Shown here: one piece after another, positions 52,131 through 60,958 of the stretch
How positions within the stretch are numbered: position 1 is the stretch's first letter
How the letters are laid out: each line of letters starts with the position of its first letter
Assembly (NCBI GenBank): GCA_965277345.1
Contig: CBDICI010000003.1
Coordinates: 496,001 to 560,000, forward strand
Reading direction: 5' to 3'
Source of the DNA: CAIOYC01 sp965277345
GTDB taxonomy: Bacteria; Pseudomonadota; Alphaproteobacteria; Caulobacterales; Caulobacteraceae
Length of the DNA stretch: 64,000 bases
Made by a program: the position numbers and the translations under genes
Notes under the pieces: model-generated
The model's database searches: none
The model's input: the letters and a program-made list of their open reading frames with translations, nothing else
Told to the model about the DNA's origin: nothing

Positions 52131-52900
52131 ACCCCGTCCGCTCCATCGGCCGCTCGGTGCTCGCCATGGTGCGGACCGCCGGCGCGGTCTCCGTGTTCGC
52201 CGGGCGCGGCGTCGCGGCGGCGGCGTCTCCGCCCCTGTTCGCCGGCCAGCTTTGGCGACAGCTCGGCCAGATCGGCTATTTCTCGCTGCCGGTGGTGGGG
52301 CTGACCGCGGTGTTCACCGGCGCGGCCCTGGCGCTGAACATCTATACCGGCGGGGGCCGCTTCAACGCCGAGCAGATCATGCCGCAGATCGTGGCGCTGG
52401 GCATCACGCGCGAACTCGGCCCGGTGCTGGCCGCGCTGATGCTGGCCGGCCGCGTCTCCGCCGCCATCGCCGCGGAGATCGGGGCCATGCGCGCCACCGA
52501 ACAGATCGACGCGCTGCAGACCCTGTCCACCGACCCGTTCCGCTATCTGGTGGCGCCGCGCCTGCTGGCCGCCGTGCTGGTGCTGCCGCTGTTGACCCTG
52601 GTGGCGGACATCATCGGCATCGCCGGCGGATGGACCGTGGCCATCGCCTCGCTGAACTTCAACGGCGCGATCTACGTCAAGAACACCTGGGACTTTTTGC
52701 AACCGTGGGACGTGGTCTCCGGACTGATCAAGGCGGCGGTGTTCGGTTTCATCGTCGCGCTCATGGGCTGCTATCATGGCTATAACGCCACAGGCGGGGC
52801 GCGGGGCGTGGGCCGGGCGACGACGCACGCGGTGGTCTCCGCCGCCATCCTGATCTTCGCCGCCGACTACCTCCTCACCAGCGTGTTCTCGCACAAATGA
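52127..52900 (+). CDS. mlaE: MlaE-type phospholipid ABC transporter permease
   Basis: Inner-membrane permease of 257 residues in the MlaE/TGD1 family, which moves phospholipids between membranes. Typical segments are GYFSLPVVGLTAVFTGAALA, ELGPVLAALMLAGRVSAAIA then AEIGAMRATEQIDALQTLS, and GCYHGYNATGGARGVGRAT. It is coupled by ATGA to alr before it and to the MlaF-like ATPase after it. No MlaD-type substrate-binding gene follows in this cluster. Confidence 0.93.
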   Translation: MNPVRSIGRSVLAMVRTAGAVSVFAGRGVAAAASPPLFAGQLWRQLGQIGYFSLPVVGLTAVFTGAALALNIYTGGGRFNAEQIMPQIVALGITRELGPVLAALMLAGRVSAAIAAEIGAMRATEQIDALQTLSTDPFRYLVAPRLLAAVLVLPLLTLVADIIGIAGGWTVAIASLNFNGAIYVKNTWDFLQPWDVVSGLIKAAVFGFIVALMGCYHGYNATGGARGVGRATTHAVVSAAILIFAADYLLTSVFSHK

Positions 52901-53667
52901 GCGACACCCTTCCCAAGCTGGAGCTTCGCGGCGTGAAGAAGCGCTTCGCCGGCAAGGTGGTGCTGGATGGGGTGGACATCGCGGTGGCGCGCGGCCGCTC
53001 GCTGGTGATCATCGGCGGCTCTGGCCAGGGCAAGTCGGTAATGCTGAAGATCGCCATCGGCCTGATGCGGCCCGACGCCGGCAAGGTGCTGGTGGACGGC
53101 CAGGACGTGACGCGGCTCGGCCCGGGGGCCCGCCGGGCGCTGGCCTCGCAGTTCGGGATGCTGTTCCAGGGCGCGGCCCTGTTCGACAGCCTGAGCGTCT
53201 GGGAGAATGTCGCCTTCCGCCTGGTCAATGCCGACAAGCTCGGGCGGCCGGAAGCCCGCGATCGGGCGGTGGCGGCCCTCGGCCGGGTGGGCCTGAGCCC
53301 CGACGTGGCCGACCTTCATCCCGGTGAACTCTCCGGCGGGATGCAGAAGCGCGTCGGCCTCGCCCGCGCCGTGGTGGCCGAGCCCGCCATCATCTTCTTC
53401 GACGAGCCGACCACGGGTCTCGATCCCATCAATGCCGATGTGATCAACGACCTGATCGTGGAGCAGGTGAAGCGCCTCGGCTGCACCGCCGTGTCCATCA
53501 CCCACGACATGGCTTCGGCGCGCAAGATCGGCGACGAGATCGCCATGCTGCACGACGGTCATATCGTGTGGCGCGGGGCGACCGGCGAGATCGACCGCTC
53601 GGGCAACGCCTATGTGGACCAGTTCATCAACGGCCGCGCCGCGGGTCCGATCACGACCCGCGTCTAG
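52897..53667 (+). CDS. mlaF: MlaF-type ABC transporter ATP-binding protein
   Basis: ATPase of 256 residues partnering the permease. Walker A is GGSGQGKSVMLKIAI, the signature LSGGMQKRVGLARA, Walker B IIFFDEPTTGLDP, and the switch His in SITHDMAS; the GMQKR form of the signature is characteristic of MlaF. The ATG overlaps the permease stop. A T-run follows the stop and a palindromic element fills the space to the convergent Yip1 gene. Confidence 0.94.
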   Translation: MSDTLPKLELRGVKKRFAGKVVLDGVDIAVARGRSLVIIGGSGQGKSVMLKIAIGLMRPDAGKVLVDGQDVTRLGPGARRALASQFGMLFQGAALFDSLSVWENVAFRLVNADKLGRPEARDRAVAALGRVGLSPDVADLHPGELSGGMQKRVGLARAVVAEPAIIFFDEPTTGLDPINADVINDLIVEQVKRLGCTAVSITHDMASARKIGDEIAMLHDGHIVWRGATGEIDRSGNAYVDQFINGRAAGPITTRV

Positions 53668-53709
53668 GGCTTTTTTGGCTTTATCTGCCACGTTCTCTTT
53701 CGCCTCTTC

Positions 53710-53782
53710 CTGAGCTGGTCAAAGGACGAGGCGAAACCCACCGCGCGCGCGACCTCGTCCTTCGACAAGCGCGGGACGAGGC
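53710..53782. repeat. Palindromic element, family C, between mlaF and Yip1 gene
   Basis: AAGGACGAGG (53722-53731) and CCTCGTCCTT (53753-53762) are perfect 10-base arms, with CCTGAGCTGGTC before and CGACAAGCGCGGGACGAGG after as imperfect inverted copies of one another. Outside these, TAGGGCTTTT (53665-53674) pairs imperfectly with AAAAGCCCCTA near 53813-53823. Probably a two-way terminator for the convergent genes. Similar units are common in sphingomonads. Confidence 0.7.
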
Positions 53783-53819
53783 CTACTGACAGGCCGGTTC
53801 TATCAAACCCTAAAAGCCC

Positions 53820-54434
53820 CTAGGCCGCCGCCGCGGCCGGCAGCATCGATACCGCCGCGAAACCGACGACGATGCTGACCAGCATGGCCAGCACGATGGC
53901 GCAGACCACGACGCTGAGGGTGTAGAGCAGCGCCTTGTCCTCCGGCGCGCGCATCAGCCGGGGCAGCCCCAGCCACAGCACGAACAGGCTGAACAGCCCA
54001 AGCAGCCGCAGCGGCGCCAGCATGGGAACCAGGGCGAACACCCCCGCCAGCCACCAAGCGGTAGGGAAAAAGGCGGCGACCTTCATCGCCTGGATCCGGT
54101 CGCGCCTGGCCCCGAAGAAGGGGGCGATGCCGTCGATGATCAGGCCGAGCACATAGACCGCGGCCAGGGTGAAGGCGTAGTCGAGGATGGCCGAGACCAG
54201 AAGGCCCACAGGCGACACCCGGGTCGCGCGCCACAGGCCTCCGGCGAACAGCAACTGGCCGATGAAGGCGCACACCGGCGGGATCGCCGCCAGATAGACG
54301 ACGTACTTCAAGTAGAGGCCGCGCACGTCGGCGGGCTCGCCCGCGATCGCCTCCCATTCCGAACGCGGGCGCAGGATCATCGCCCTGGCCCTGGCGGTCA
54401 GTCCGCGCATCCGTGCGCTGTCGGTCATGGTCAT
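53820..54434 (-). CDS. Yip1-domain membrane protein
   Basis: A 204-residue integral membrane protein of the Yip1 family, with a cytosolic N-terminus (ARAMILRPRSEWEAIAGEPA, the RPxxEWxxIA motif of bacterial Yip1 proteins) followed by about five helices. ATG 54434 has GGAAGG upstream; the longer frame to 54569 lacks homology. It diverges from radA. The function of bacterial Yip1 proteins is unknown. Confidence 0.85.
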   Translation of the reverse strand: MTMTDSARMRGLTARARAMILRPRSEWEAIAGEPADVRGLYLKYVVYLAAIPPVCAFIGQLLFAGGLWRATRVSPVGLLVSAILDYAFTLAAVYVLGLIIDGIAPFFGARRDRIQAMKVAAFFPTAWWLAGVFALVPMLAPLRLLGLFSLFVLWLGLPRLMRAPEDKALLYTLSVVVCAIVLAMLVSIVVGFAAVSMLPAAAAA

Positions 54435-54571
54435 GTCGGCCCTTCCAATCTCCAAGCCCCAGCAACGCACGAAAAAGGCAAAGGTTGATGCCTGCGCCGT
54501 GCAAGCCGTGAAAGCCTCTACAAGCGCCGCGAAACCGTGTACGAAAGGGGAACGAAACCCACGGAGCACCC

Positions 54572-55984
54572 ATGGCCCGCGACGGCGCCCAGTATGTCTG
54601 CCAAGCCTGCGGGTCGGTCCATTCCAAGTGGAGCGGGCAGTGCACGGCCTGTCAGGGTTGGAACAGCCTGGTTGAGGAGGTCACGGGTCCCCGCCCGCCC
54701 GGCGCCCTGCACCCCTCCAAGGCCGGCAAGGCGCGGGTCGGCGGGTTGGTGTTCGAGACCCTGGATATCGACACGCCGCCTCCGCCCCGCCTCGTCACCG
54801 GGGTGGACGAGTTCGACCGGGTGTGCGGCGGCGGCGTGGTGCCGGCCTCGGCGGTCCTGGTCACCGGCGACCCCGGTGTCGGCAAGTCCACCCTGCTGCT
54901 ACAGGTCGCGGCCGCCGCCTCGCTGAGCGGCGTGGCCTGCGCTTACATTTCCGGCGAGGAGGCGATCGAGCAGGTGCGCGGACGGGCGCAGCGCATGGGC
55001 CTCGGTCATGCGCCGGTGAAGCTGGCGGCGGAGACGGGCCTGCGCGAGATCATGGAGGGGTTGAAGCGCGACCGCTTCGATCTCGTCATCATCGATTCGG
55101 TCCAGACCCTGTGGAGCGACCAGATCGAGTCCGGCCCAGGTTCGGTCAGCCAGGTGCGCGCGGCGGTGGGCGAACTGGTGCGCTTCGCCAAGAAACGCGG
55201 CGTGGCGGTGGTGCTGGTCGGCCACGTCACCAAGGACGGCCAAGTGGCCGGCCCGCGCGTGGTGGAGCACATGGTCGATGCGGTGCTGAGCTTCGAGGGC
55301 GAGCGTGGCTATCCGTTCCGCATCCTCAGAGCCGCCAAGAACCGCTTCGGCGCCACCGACGAGATCGGCGTGTTCGAGATGGGCGACATGGGCCTGCGTG
55401 AGGTGAAGAACCCCTCGGCCCTGTTCCTGAACGAGGGCAGCGCGCGGGCCGCCGGCGCGGCGGTGTTCGCCGGGATCGAGGGTTCCCGCCCGGTCTTGGT
55501 GGAGGTGCAGGCGCTGGTCGCCCCCTCGGCCTACGGCACGCCGCGGCGGGCGGTGGTGGGCTGGGACGGCGGGCGGCTGGCCATGGTGCTGGCGGTGCTG
55601 GAAGCGCGCTGCGGCATCGGCTTTGGCGACCGCGACATCTATCTGAACGTGGCGGGGGGGCTGCGCATTTCCGAACCGGCGGCGGACCTGGCGGCGGCGG
55701 CGGCCTTGATCTCCTCCCACGTGGGCGAGGCGTTGCCGCGCGATTGCGTGGTGTTCGGCGAGGTGTCGCTGGCGGGGGATGTGCGTCCGGTCAGCCGGAT
55801 GGAGAGCCGGATGCGCGAGGCGGCCAAGCTCGGCTTCAACCGCGCCCTGGCCCCCACCGCCGCGGCCAATCTGGGCTTTCCGGTGCTCGGCGCCGGTCGC
55901 CTCGCCGACGCCCTGCAGCGAATCAAGGACGCGGATTTCGAGGTCGATGCGGCGTCTGTAGGGCGCGTGCGGATCGGCGCGTGA
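54572..55984 (+). CDS. radA: DNA repair protein RadA
   Basis: RecA-like branch-migration helicase of 470 residues. The N-terminal zinc finger has Cys10, Cys13, Cys24 and Cys27 (YVCQACGSVHSKWSGQCTAC). Walker A is TGDPGVGKSTLLLQ, the RadA-specific KNRFG motif is in RAAKNRFGATDEIG, and a C-terminal Lon-protease-like domain (about 290-460) has PRDCVVFGEVSLAGDVRPV. All domains are complete. Confidence 0.98.
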   Translation: MARDGAQYVCQACGSVHSKWSGQCTACQGWNSLVEEVTGPRPPGALHPSKAGKARVGGLVFETLDIDTPPPPRLVTGVDEFDRVCGGGVVPASAVLVTGDPGVGKSTLLLQVAAAASLSGVACAYISGEEAIEQVRGRAQRMGLGHAPVKLAAETGLREIMEGLKRDRFDLVIIDSVQTLWSDQIESGPGSVSQVRAAVGELVRFAKKRGVAVVLVGHVTKDGQVAGPRVVEHMVDAVLSFEGERGYPFRILRAAKNRFGATDEIGVFEMGDMGLREVKNPSALFLNEGSARAAGAAVFAGIEGSRPVLVEVQALVAPSAYGTPRRAVVGWDGGRLAMVLAVLEARCGIGFGDRDIYLNVAGGLRISEPAADLAAAAALISSHVGEALPRDCVVFGEVSLAGDVRPVSRMESRMREAAKLGFNRALAPTAAANLGFPVLGAGRLADALQRIKDADFEVDAASVGRVRIGA

Positions 55985-55991
55985 AGGCGCC

Positions 55992-56993
55992 CTACCCAAC
56001 CCGCTGCTCGATGGCGCCGAAGATGGAGTGACCCTTGGCGTCGCGCATCTCGATGCGAACCTCGTCGCCGGGCCCAAGGAACGGCGTCTCCGGCGCCCCG
56101 CGCAGCAGGGTCTCCACCACTCTCACCTCGGCGATGCAGGAATAGCCGAGACCGCCCTCGCTGACCGGCGTGCCGGGACCGCCGTCGGCGCCCCGGTTCG
56201 ACACCGTGCCGGAGCCGATCACCGTGCCGGCCACGAGCGCGCGGGTCTTCGCCGCGTGGGCGATCAAGACGCCGAAGTCGAAGGTCATGTCCACCCCGGC
56301 GTCCGCCACGCCAAAGGCCCTGCCGTTGATGAAGGTCTCCATGGCGCCGTGCAGCTTGGCGCCGTCCCACCGATCCCCCAAGGCATCCGGGGTGACCGCC
56401 ACCGGCGAGAGGGCGGAGGCCGGCTTGGCCTGAAAGAAGCCGAAACCCTTGGCCAGTTCGTCCGGAATCAGGCCCCGCAGGCTGACGTCGTTCACCAGGG
56501 CGACGAGGCGGATATAGCCTCTGGCCTGATCGGGGGTGACGCCCTGCGGCACATCGCCGACGATCACGGCCACCTCGGCTTCCAGGTCGCAGCCCCAGGC
56601 CACGTCCGCCAGCGGGATCGGATCGCGCGGACCCAGGAACCCGTCGGACCCGCCCTGATACATCAGGGGATCGGTCCAGAAGCTCGACGGCATTTCCGCG
56701 CCCCGCGCCTTTCGCACCAACTCCACATGGTTCACATAGGCCGAGCCGTCGGCCCACTGATAGGCGCGCGGCAGGGGCGAGGCCGCCTCGTGCTCATGGA
56801 ACCGACCGCGGGGGACCGACCCATGCTCCAGGCTTTCGGCCAGGCCGCGCAGGAGCGGCTCGCAGCGCGCCCACTCGTCCAGCGCCGCCTGCAGCGTAGG
56901 GGCGATCAGGAAGGCGTCGGTGAACCAGGCAAGATCGTTGGAGACGACGACCAGGCGACCGTCGCGCCCGTGTTTCAGTGAAGCGAGTTTCAT
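55992..56993 (-). CDS. Fumarylacetoacetate hydrolase family protein
   Basis: A metal-dependent hydrolase of 333 residues with the FAH fold. Metal ligands are suggested in GCDLEAEVAVIVGDV (two Glu) and NDVSLRGLIPDEL; the TVIGSGTVSN segment and the LGPGDEVRIEMRD end are typical. It is the distal gene of a same-strand group beginning with hppD, so it may be the fumarylacetoacetase of tyrosine catabolism, in the short bacterial form. Homogentisate dioxygenase is absent from the window. Specificity is inferred from position. Confidence 0.88.
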   Translation of the reverse strand: MKLASLKHGRDGRLVVVSNDLAWFTDAFLIAPTLQAALDEWARCEPLLRGLAESLEHGSVPRGRFHEHEAASPLPRAYQWADGSAYVNHVELVRKARGAEMPSSFWTDPLMYQGGSDGFLGPRDPIPLADVAWGCDLEAEVAVIVGDVPQGVTPDQARGYIRLVALVNDVSLRGLIPDELAKGFGFFQAKPASALSPVAVTPDALGDRWDGAKLHGAMETFINGRAFGVADAGVDMTFDFGVLIAHAAKTRALVAGTVIGSGTVSNRGADGGPGTPVSEGGLGYSCIAEVRVVETLLRGAPETPFLGPGDEVRIEMRDAKGHSIFGAIEQRVG

Positions 56994-57038
56994 GGGGCCT
57001 TGGTCGCATGGCCGCGCGCCGGACGGAAGGGCCGATGC

Positions 57039-57899
57039 CTAGAACTTGAACCAGGGAAAGCCGCCGTTGGCGTCCCGCTCGGCCTTGGCCACGGCGTTGT
57101 CGAAGCCCGCGCCGCCGCGCCGCCGCACGGGCCGCTCGGCGGCGTAGCCCAGGTGAACCGAGCGGCCCGGACGCGCCCTCGCATCCGACAGGGCGTCGTG
57201 CACGGCGCTGAGTTGCGCCTTCACCCGTCCGCGCTCCCAGTATTCCGACAGGCCCTCCAGCGCCTCGCGCACCGCCTGCACCCGTTCGCGGACCGTCGGC
57301 TCGGGCGGCTCGTGATGATCGCCGCCGCCGATCTCCACCACCCGCGCGGGCTGCAGCACGGTGACGCCGCCGAACGGTCCGCTGACCGAGGCGGACGCCG
57401 CGCCCGCGCCCGCGGCGCTGGCGCTGACGGTGGAGGGATCGGCGGCGATGACCACGGCGGGTTCGCCGCCCTTGTGTGCCCCGTGACCCTCATGGCCGGC
57501 ATGGTGCGCCGGCTTTTTCACCTTGCCGTCGAGCGCATTGCGAAGCTCGCGCACCGGCCCGCCCAACTCCTTGCCGACCAGCAGCAGCGGGGCGAGATAG
57601 AACTCCACCGCCTCCAGCACAGCCTGTGCGGGACCGAACGAGCGCTCCCCCGTGGCCAGGAGCGCGCGGTCGAGTTCATAGCGCACGTCGTCGAAGATGA
57701 TGCGGATGGCGCTACGGCGACGACCGGTGAGGTAGTCCACCCGCGAACGCTGGCCCGCCCGATGGGCCGCCATCATCGCCGCCGCCACCAGGACCAGCAG
57801 CACGAGGGCGAGCAGGTTGACCCACCGATCGGGCCATGCGCCCTGGCCGATCAAGGGGTGATAGCCTGGATATCCTGGCGGACCGTCATAGTCCTGCAT
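57039..57899 (-). CDS. Uncharacterised membrane-anchored protein with His-rich linker
   Basis: I do not recognise this 286-residue protein. One membrane helix (about 28-46) follows a Pro/Tyr/Gly-rich N-terminus (DYDGPPGYPGYHP). A helical domain (about 55-125) contains FDDVRYELDRALLATGERSF then a hydrophobic AVEFYLAPLLLVG. A low-complexity linker with HHAGHEGHGAH and Ala/Ser-rich sequence leads to a charged coiled region (RERVQAVREALEGLSEYWER) and a basic C-terminus ending FPWFKF. Metal binding by the linker is possible. It lies between the hppD group and the FAH gene on the same strand. Confidence 0.7.
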   Translation of the reverse strand: MQDYDGPPGYPGYHPLIGQGAWPDRWVNLLALVLLVLVAAAMMAAHRAGQRSRVDYLTGRRRSAIRIIFDDVRYELDRALLATGERSFGPAQAVLEAVEFYLAPLLLVGKELGGPVRELRNALDGKVKKPAHHAGHEGHGAHKGGEPAVVIAADPSTVSASAAGAGAASASVSGPFGGVTVLQPARVVEIGGGDHHEPPEPTVRERVQAVREALEGLSEYWERGRVKAQLSAVHDALSDARARPGRSVHLGYAAERPVRRRGGAGFDNAVAKAERDANGGFPWFKF

Positions 57900-57999
57900 G
57901 GTCAGCCCCGTTAACCTTATCGGGGCGCAGCATGACTCGGTTCTGCGCAAGCGCAACCGTCAGCGCGTAGAACACGAACCCAAGCTGTGGAGGGCTTGA

Positions 58000-58275
58000 T
58001 CAGGCTGGTCCGGGAAGTCGCCGGCTCGCCCGCGCGCCCTGGTCGTAGAGGACCGCGTTGGCGAACACCACCACCTCCACCAGCGCATCGCCGCCGGGCC
58101 GATCGGCCCACAGGTACTGGCGCTCCACCAGCACCGGGCGGCCGGAAGGAGCGAACGCCTCGGCCGTATCGCCCCAGGGAATCACCTTGGAAAGCTCGCG
58201 CCAGCTGAGCGTGCAGGCGCGATCCAGTTCCTCGCCCGCCATCTCCGCAAGTTCGGGATCAGGCGTGGAGTTCAA
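58000..58275 (-). CDS. Small uncharacterised protein in the hppD operon
   Basis: A 91-residue soluble protein starting at TTG 58275, which overlaps the preceding stop (TTGA); ATG 58242 is an alternative giving 80 residues. It contains RACTLSWRELSKVIPWGD then GRPVLVERQYLWAD and ALVEVVVFANAVLYDQGARA, with a good alternation of charged and hydrophobic residues for a small alpha/beta fold. I know no family for it. Coupling to the ABM-fold gene and hppD suggests a related role. Confidence 0.6.
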   Translation of the reverse strand: MNSTPDPELAEMAGEELDRACTLSWRELSKVIPWGDTAEAFAPSGRPVLVERQYLWADRPGGDALVEVVVFANAVLYDQGARASRRLPGPA

Positions 58276-58595
58276 GCCTGCGGCCTGCGGTCGAGCACCT
58301 CGAAATGCGCCGCATACAGGTCGAAGCTCTCCAGCACCGCCTGCGCCGCCGCCGGGACATGGCTGGCCGAATAGTCCTCGCCCATGAAGGCCTTGATGCT
58401 TTCGAGGCTGTCGAACCACATCAGGGTGGTGAATTCCCAACGGCCATCGGGCAGGGGGCGCTTCATCAGGTCGATATGGCGAAAGCCGGGGATGGCGCGC
58501 GCCTCGATGCCGGGAATCACCTGGCCCCGCACCACCGCCTCATAGCGCGGGGCGCCGTCGCCCGTGGTCCAGCCCCGCCAAAGTCGGCAGATCAA
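58272..58595 (-). CDS. ABM-fold (antibiotic biosynthesis monooxygenase-like) protein
   Basis: A 107-residue dimeric alpha/beta-barrel-type protein. MICRLWRGWTTGDGAPRYEA, IPGFRHIDLMKR, EFTTLMWFDSLESIKAFMGE and VLESFDLYAAHFEV fit the ABM/Dabb pattern, in which small proteins act as cofactor-free monooxygenases or heme-binding proteins. The start is TTG 58595 overlapping the hppD stop (TTGA). It is probably co-translated with hppD. Substrate unknown. Confidence 0.75.
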   Translation of the reverse strand: MICRLWRGWTTGDGAPRYEAVVRGQVIPGIEARAIPGFRHIDLMKRPLPDGRWEFTTLMWFDSLESIKAFMGEDYSASHVPAAAQAVLESFDLYAAHFEVLDRRPQA

Positions 58596-59677
58596 GCCTT
58601 GACGCCTTCTTTCGCCGGCAGCACGCCGCGGCGAACCTGGTCGAGCTCCAGGCTCTCGAACAGCGCCTTGAAGTTGCCCTCGCCGAAGCCCTCATTGCCC
58701 TTGCGCTGGATGATCTCGAAGAAGATCGGACCCACCGCGTTCTCGGTGAAGATCTGCAGCAGCAGGCCCTGCCCCTCCGTCGGCGCGCCGTCGATGAGGA
58801 TCTTGTCGGCGCGCAGGCGCTGCACGCTCTCGCCATGGCCGGGCAGGCGCGCGTCGATGCCGTCGAAATAGGCGTCGATGGTGTCCTGGAACTTCACGCC
58901 GCGCTCGCGCATGGTCTCCACCGTGTGGAAGATGTCCTCGGCGCCGAGGGCGATATGCTGGATGCCTTCGCCCTTGTAGTCCTTGAGGAATTCCTCGATC
59001 TGCGAGTGCTCGTCCTGGCTTTCGTTCAGGGGGATGCGAATCTTGCCGTCGGGCGAGGTCATGGCCTTGGAGAACAGGCCGGTCTGCTGGCCCTCGATGT
59101 CGAAATAGCGGATCTGCCTAAAGTTGAAGATGCGCTCATAGAATCCGGCCCAATGGCTCATCTGACCGCGGTGCACATTGTGGGTCAGGTGGTCGAGATA
59201 GGTCAGGCCGACGGCGTTCGCCGCCTCCTGTTCCGCCGCGCCGGGAATCGGCACGAAGTCGACGTCATAGATCTCCTGCGCGCCATAGCGGTCGACCAGA
59301 TAGAGGTTCGATCCGCCGATGCCTTCGATACAGGGGATGTTCAGCTCCATCGGGCCGACCGGCCCGTGCACGGCCTTGGCGCCGCGCTCCACCGCCAGGG
59401 TCAGCGCCTTGGCCGCGTCCTTCACGCGGAACGCCATGGCGTTGGCGGAGGGGCCGCGCTCGGAACGGAACGACGCGGGCTGGCCCTCCGGCTCCATGTT
59501 GAGCAGGAAGTTGACATCGCCCTGCTTGTAGCGAGTCACCGCCTTGGAGCGGTGGCGGGACACGGCGGTAAAGCCCATGCGCTCGAAGTGCGCGCCCAGC
59601 GCCTCGGGATCGGGGCTGGTGAACTCGACGAACTCGAACCCGTCGGTGCCGAGCGGATTATCGAACAGATCGGCCAT
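58592..59677 (-). CDS. hppD: 4-hydroxyphenylpyruvate dioxygenase
   Basis: Non-heme iron enzyme that converts 4-hydroxyphenylpyruvate to homogentisate in tyrosine catabolism, 361 residues. The iron ligands are visible: His in LTYLDHLTHNVHRG, His in GIQHIALGAEDI and Glu in VGPIFFEIIQRKGNEGFGEG, and FNFRQIRYFDIEGQ is a family signature. ATG 59677 is preferred over the frame start at 59740. It is first in a minus-strand operon with the ABM-fold and small proteins. Confidence 0.96.
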   Translation of the reverse strand: MADLFDNPLGTDGFEFVEFTSPDPEALGAHFERMGFTAVSRHRSKAVTRYKQGDVNFLLNMEPEGQPASFRSERGPSANAMAFRVKDAAKALTLAVERGAKAVHGPVGPMELNIPCIEGIGGSNLYLVDRYGAQEIYDVDFVPIPGAAEQEAANAVGLTYLDHLTHNVHRGQMSHWAGFYERIFNFRQIRYFDIEGQQTGLFSKAMTSPDGKIRIPLNESQDEHSQIEEFLKDYKGEGIQHIALGAEDIFHTVETMRERGVKFQDTIDAYFDGIDARLPGHGESVQRLRADKILIDGAPTEGQGLLLQIFTENAVGPIFFEIIQRKGNEGFGEGNFKALFESLELDQVRRGVLPAKEGVKA

Positions 59678-59833
59678 GGGGGACCTCGCTTTGCCAACGC
59701 CCGCGTGACACTTGGAGCGGCGGATGGGATTTGTCGCCATTAGGGGATCAGACCGCGCCTGCGCAAGCCAAACCGCCGTGATCGCCCTCGCTTGCCCACC
59801 GGCGCTCTGCTAGTCGGGGCGTGAGGAAACCCG

Positions 59834-60403
59834 ATGCTTCGATCATTGTATGACCGGATGATGCGCGTGGCCGCCAGCCCGCACGGGCCGTGGTGGCTGG
59901 GCGTGGTGGCGTTCTGCGAGGGAATCTTCTTTCCTATCCCGCCCGACCTGATGTTGATGCCGATGGTGCTGGCGCGGCGCGAGCGGGCCTGGCTCTACGC
60001 CGCCATCACGCTGGTCTGCTCGCTGGCAGGCGGCACGGTGGGCTATGGCGTCGGCGTGGCGTTCGAGAATATCGGCCGCGCCATCCTGGCCCTGACCGGC
60101 ACAAGCGGCGCCGGCGTCGACACATTCATGCAGACCTACAGGCACTGGGGCGTGCTGGTGATCGCCCTGCCCATTCCCTACAAGCTCACCGCCATCGTCT
60201 CCGGCATGACCCGATTCAGCTATCCCCTGTTCCTGCTGGCTTCGGCCGCGATCCGGGGCGCGCGCTTCTTTCTGGTCGCGGGTCTGGTGCGCACCTATGG
60301 AGCGCCGATCCAGGGCTTTGTGGAGAAGCGGTTAGCCTTGGTGATCTCCGCGGTCGCCATCGCCCTCATCCTGGCCATTTTGGCGCTGAAGCTTATGCAT
60401 TGA
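59834..60403 (+). CDS. YqaA-family (SNARE-associated/DedA-like) membrane protein
   Basis: A 189-residue inner-membrane protein with about five helices. VVAFCEGIFFPIPPDLMLMP is the YqaA/DedA re-entrant loop with its acidic residue; LAGGTVGYGVGVAFE and LPIPYKLTAIVSGMTRFSYP are the second conserved region. DedA relatives include undecaprenyl-phosphate and lipid flippases; YqaA itself is uncharacterised. It diverges from hppD. Confidence 0.9.
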   Translation: MLRSLYDRMMRVAASPHGPWWLGVVAFCEGIFFPIPPDLMLMPMVLARRERAWLYAAITLVCSLAGGTVGYGVGVAFENIGRAILALTGTSGAGVDTFMQTYRHWGVLVIALPIPYKLTAIVSGMTRFSYPLFLLASAAIRGARFFLVAGLVRTYGAPIQGFVEKRLALVISAVAIALILAILALKLMH

Positions 60404-60451
60404 GACGGGCGATCCGGCCCCTACGATATCGGCTCGCATGACGATACTGGC

Positions 60452-60958
60452 ATGATGCGTTTGACTCTTGATGCGAAGACCTGGCTCCTGATGGGAGCGT
60501 TGGCCTCGGCGGCGCTGCTGGCGGGGGCGCACGCGTTCGAGACCTTTGGCCACTACAGTCCGTGCGAGCTTTGTTACCAGCAGCGCAACGTGCACTGGCT
60601 GGCTCTCTGGGTCGGGGCGTTGGGCTTTGGCGCCAGGTTCTGGCGGCCGAACCTGGCGCGGCCGGCCTGCTTCCTGCTGGCCCTGGTGTTTCTGGGCTCC
60701 GCCGTGCTGGCCACCTATCACGCCGGGATCGAGTGGAAGTGGTGGCCCGGCCCCGCCGCCTGCACCGGGTCGCACTTCAAGGGGGTGACCGCCGCCAGCC
60801 TGCTCGCCTCGCTGAGCACCACCAACCATGTGGTGCAGTGCGACGAGGCGGCCTGGCGCCTGTTCGGCTTCTCCATGGCCGGCTACAACGCCTTGATTTC
60901 GGGGGTGTTGGCCTTGGTGAGTTTCGCCGTGGCCTGCAGGAGAATGCGCCATGTCTGA
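60452..60958 (+). CDS. dsbB: Disulfide bond formation protein B
   Basis: Inner-membrane quinone-dependent oxidase that reoxidises DsbA, 168 residues and four helices. The first cysteine pair is Cys38-Cys41 in SPCELCYQQR and the second Cys104 and Cys130 in the periplasmic loop (PAACTG and VVQC). Start is ATG 60452 or the adjacent 60455. It overlaps coq7 by 8 bases, giving a quinone user and a quinone-synthesis gene in one operon. Confidence 0.92.
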   Translation: MMRLTLDAKTWLLMGALASAALLAGAHAFETFGHYSPCELCYQQRNVHWLALWVGALGFGARFWRPNLARPACFLLALVFLGSAVLATYHAGIEWKWWPGPAACTGSHFKGVTAASLLASLSTTNHVVQCDEAAWRLFGFSMAGYNALISGVLALVSFAVACRRMRHV

